Source: Flavobacteriia bacterium
GTDB taxonomy: Bacteria; Bacteroidota; Bacteroidia; Flavobacteriales; Schleiferiaceae
Length of the DNA stretch: 7,127 nucleotides
Direction of reading: 5' to 3'
Assembly: GCA_949516455.1 (NCBI GenBank)
Contig: CATILC010000084.1
Coordinates: 1-7,127, forward strand
The notes beneath the pieces were generated by a model. It was not told the DNA's origin and did not search any database. It saw only the letters and a list, made by a program, of their open reading frames with translations. Positions 5,810 to 7,127 of this stretch are shown in pieces. The translations under genes were made by a program, and so were the position numbers. The first letter of the stretch is position 1. Each line of letters begins with the position of its first letter.

Positions 5810-6019
5810 ATGGGAGACAATACCGATGTACCTGAAAAGGTATTTGTATTGCACACAGAGTTCCCCCGATTCGTTCTCGACCTGGACACCGACGAAGTGG
5901 TGTTTTTCGACGATGTGGAAGACGAGGGAGAGGAATTGGCAGATGAGGCGGCGCAACTCGTACAAGAAGCGATTCGTTTCTATGAAAGAGAGTTGGACCG
6001 CTACGAGGAGGAGGAGTGA
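5810..6019 (+). CDS. Small, strongly acidic protein of unknown function
   Basis: I do not recognise a named family. The 69-residue protein starts with a compact, beta-like part (V-F-V-L-H-T-E-F-P-R-F-V-L-D-L-D-T-D-E-V-V at 11-31), continues with an acidic linker (F-F-D-D-V-E-D-E-G-E-E at 32-42) and ends with a predicted amphipathic helix finishing in Y-E-E-E-E. By count 25 of 69 residues are Asp or Glu against 5 Lys/Arg. No signal peptide or membrane segment is seen, so it should be cytoplasmic. The frame is open back to a GTG at 5732, but that lies upstream of the promoter box; ATG 5810 is preferred, with ATG 5792 (75 residues) as the alternative. Its stop overlaps the GTG start of the MATE gene by GTGA, so the two are probably translated together. 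The structured N-terminal half and consistent operon position suggest a real gene, not chance. Confidence 0.7.
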   Translation: MGDNTDVPEKVFVLHTEFPRFVLDLDTDEVVFFDDVEDEGEELADEAAQLVQEAIRFYERELDRYEEEE

Positions 6020-7127
6020 GTCCCGAATTCAGGAAAGAACTCATCCAACTTCTCAAGATCGCATGGCCCGTTGTCCTCGGACAGTTGGGTCATGTAACCG
6101 TTGGAGTTGCAGACAGCGCCATGATCGGTCAGACCGGGACGATTCCACTGGCTGCAGCCTCACTGGCCAACTCTATTTTCATCTTGCCGCTTGTCTTCGG
6201 GATAGGAGTGGCCTACGGGGTGACTCCACTGGTGGCCAATGCGCATGGACAAAACGACCTGCAGCGACTCGGCCGACTGCTTTCTCAAAGCATTTTGATC
6301 AACACATTCGTTGGCGCCGTCTTGATGGTTCTGTTCTATTTACTGCGTCCATTGATCGCCTATTCTGGGCAGCAGGCAGATGTATTGGCACTCGCGCTTC
6401 CCTACCTTGGTGTTTTGATCGCCAGCATCCTTCCCTTCATGCTCTTCCTGAGCATCAAACAATTTGCTGAAGGCTTGTCCGATACGCGGCCGGCCATGTA
6501 TATCAGTTTGGGAGCCAACCTCTTGAATGTCTTGTTGAACTACCTGTTGATCTTCGGAAAATGGGGCTTTCCGGAGCTCGGCATCATGGGCGCTGGTTAT
6601 GCCACTTTGCTCTCGCGCTGCATCATGCTTGGCGGCATGATTCTCTACTTTCTCCTTCACCCTGACTATGCCCAATATCAGGGAGATCTGCTCCCAAAAA
6701 GGGTTGAAAGGGAGCGCATTGGGCGGATCGTTTCGATCGGTATTCCCACCGGCCTTCAATATCTGTTTGAAGTGGGCGCATTTGCCGCCGCTGCTGTATT
6801 GATCGGAACGATCGGAGCGATGCCACTTGCTGCCCATCAGGTCGCCATCAGCCTTGCATCGATCAGTTATATGGCCGCTTCTGGCATCGGCGCGGCAGCC
6901 TCTGTTCGGGTCGGAAATGCAGCGGGAAGAAATGATCCGAAGGGCATTCGCAGGGCCGGGAGCGCCTCGGTGGTCCTTATCCTTGCAATGATGGGTGCGG
7001 CCGGACTCATTTTTGCCGTTTTCCGCAACCAGCTTCCCGCCTTCTATTCCGCCGACGCAGCAGTGATCGGACTGAGTGCTCAGTTGTTGCTCGTTGCTGT
7101 CTTTTTTCAATTCTCCGACGGCCTGCA
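6016..7127 (+). CDS. MATE family multidrug efflux transporter, NorM-like (3' end outside window)
   Basis: This inner-membrane antiporter family exports cationic drugs, dyes or metabolites in exchange for Na+ or H+. The frame runs open from GTG 6016 to the window end: 370 complete codons of an expected 440-460, so about the last two TM helices are missing. Alternating hydrophobic segments (about 10-35, 45-75, 92-114, 123-145, 160-181, 190-214, 240-265, 275-297, 316-337, 351-370) fit ten of the usual twelve helices. Signature: V-A-D-S-A-M-I-G at 31-38 followed by P-L-A-A-A-S-L-A-N. The three acidic residues important in Vibrio NorM appear to be present: D33 (Asp36), E252 in L-F-E-V-G (Glu255) and D368 in Q-F-S-D-G (Asp371). 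The start codon is GTG, in a GTGA overlap with the preceding acidic protein's stop; G-A-G-G-A-G-G-A-G-purine bases at 6005-6015 could serve as a ribosome-binding site. The substrate cannot be told from sequence. Confidence 0.93.
   Translation, partial: MSPEFRKELIQLLKIAWPVVLGQLGHVTVGVADSAMIGQTGTIPLAAASLANSIFILPLVFGIGVAYGVTPLVANAHGQNDLQRLGRLLSQSILINTFVGAVLMVLFYLLRPLIAYSGQQADVLALALPYLGVLIASILPFMLFLSIKQFAEGLSDTRPAMYISLGANLLNVLLNYLLIFGKWGFPELGIMGAGYATLLSRCIMLGGMILYFLLHPDYAQYQGDLLPKRVERERIGRIVSIGIPTGLQYLFEVGAFAAAAVLIGTIGAMPLAAHQVAISLASISYMAASGIGAAASVRVGNAAGRNDPKGIRRAGSASVVLILAMMGAAGLIFAVFRNQLPAFYSADAAVIGLSAQLLLVAVFFQFSDGL

Noticed and set aside
5826..6470. A 214-codon plus-strand frame overlapping the acidic protein and MATE genes.
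   Set aside because: It is a +1-type shadow across two real genes that are in tight coupling; Arg/Ser/Thr-rich without motifs.
6340..7110. A 256-codon minus-strand frame at the window end.
   Set aside because: It is antisense to the MATE gene, whose frame is open to the edge with full NorM signatures; the antisense product is hydrophilic and matches nothing known to me.
1..7127. A previously undescribed defence, mobile or CRISPR-like system.
   Set aside because: No repeats in series, integrase, transposase, nuclease or toxin-antitoxin pair was found; all genes but two small ones belong to known housekeeping or transport families.

Overview
The window is ordinary-looking, gene-dense chromosomal DNA, most likely from a member of the Bacteroidota (Flavobacteriales or a relative with moderately high GC). 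Three things point there. The protein variants are those of that phylum: a Bacteroidota-type alanine dehydrogenase with an N-terminal extension, a monofunctional proline dehydrogenase ending in YLPFGP and RRAEEN blocks, and a small one-TM protein with a CAYFPN motif. Exact copies of the Bacteroidota -7 promoter box (TAnnTTTG) sit in both divergent gaps. Clear Shine-Dalgarno sequences are largely absent. No rRNA, tRNA, CRISPR array, insertion sequence or phage gene was seen.

Layout. Positions 1-241 (+) hold the last 79 codons of a longer gene, probably a helix-hairpin-helix/outer-membrane beta-barrel protein. It runs tail to tail into aroA and overlaps it by 17 bp. aroB-aroA (2539-225, -) form a shikimate-pathway pair joined by an ATGA overlap. 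Proline dehydrogenase (2585-3745, +) is divergent from aroB across a 45-bp promoter gap. It then converges, 4 bp apart, on the end of a second minus-strand operon: tsaE, alanine dehydrogenase (ald) and a small membrane-anchored DUF4258-like protein (5729-3750). Divergent from tsaE across an 80-bp gap is a third unit: a 69-residue very acidic protein of unknown function (5810-6019, +) and a NorM-type MATE transporter (6016-7127, +), cut by the window edge after 370 codons. The two overlap by GTGA.

How the genes work together. Most are housekeeping. AroB and AroA are the second and sixth steps from DAHP to chorismate. ProDH and Ald both feed amino acids into central metabolism. TsaE serves tRNA t6A modification. 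The MATE protein exports cationic compounds or metabolites. The window shows extreme compaction: all minus- and plus-strand gene joints overlap or nearly touch, and non-coding DNA is confined to the gaps 2540-2584, 3746-3749, 5730-5809 and one base at 4104. No stretch over 300 bases lacks a gene.

I see no new defence or mobile system. The points most worth a second look are the paired divergent promoters (one of which would give a leaderless tsaE mRNA), the lack of an ATG start in aroB, the glutamine in place of the catalytic histidine in the Ald-like protein, and the acidic mini-protein coupled to the transporter.
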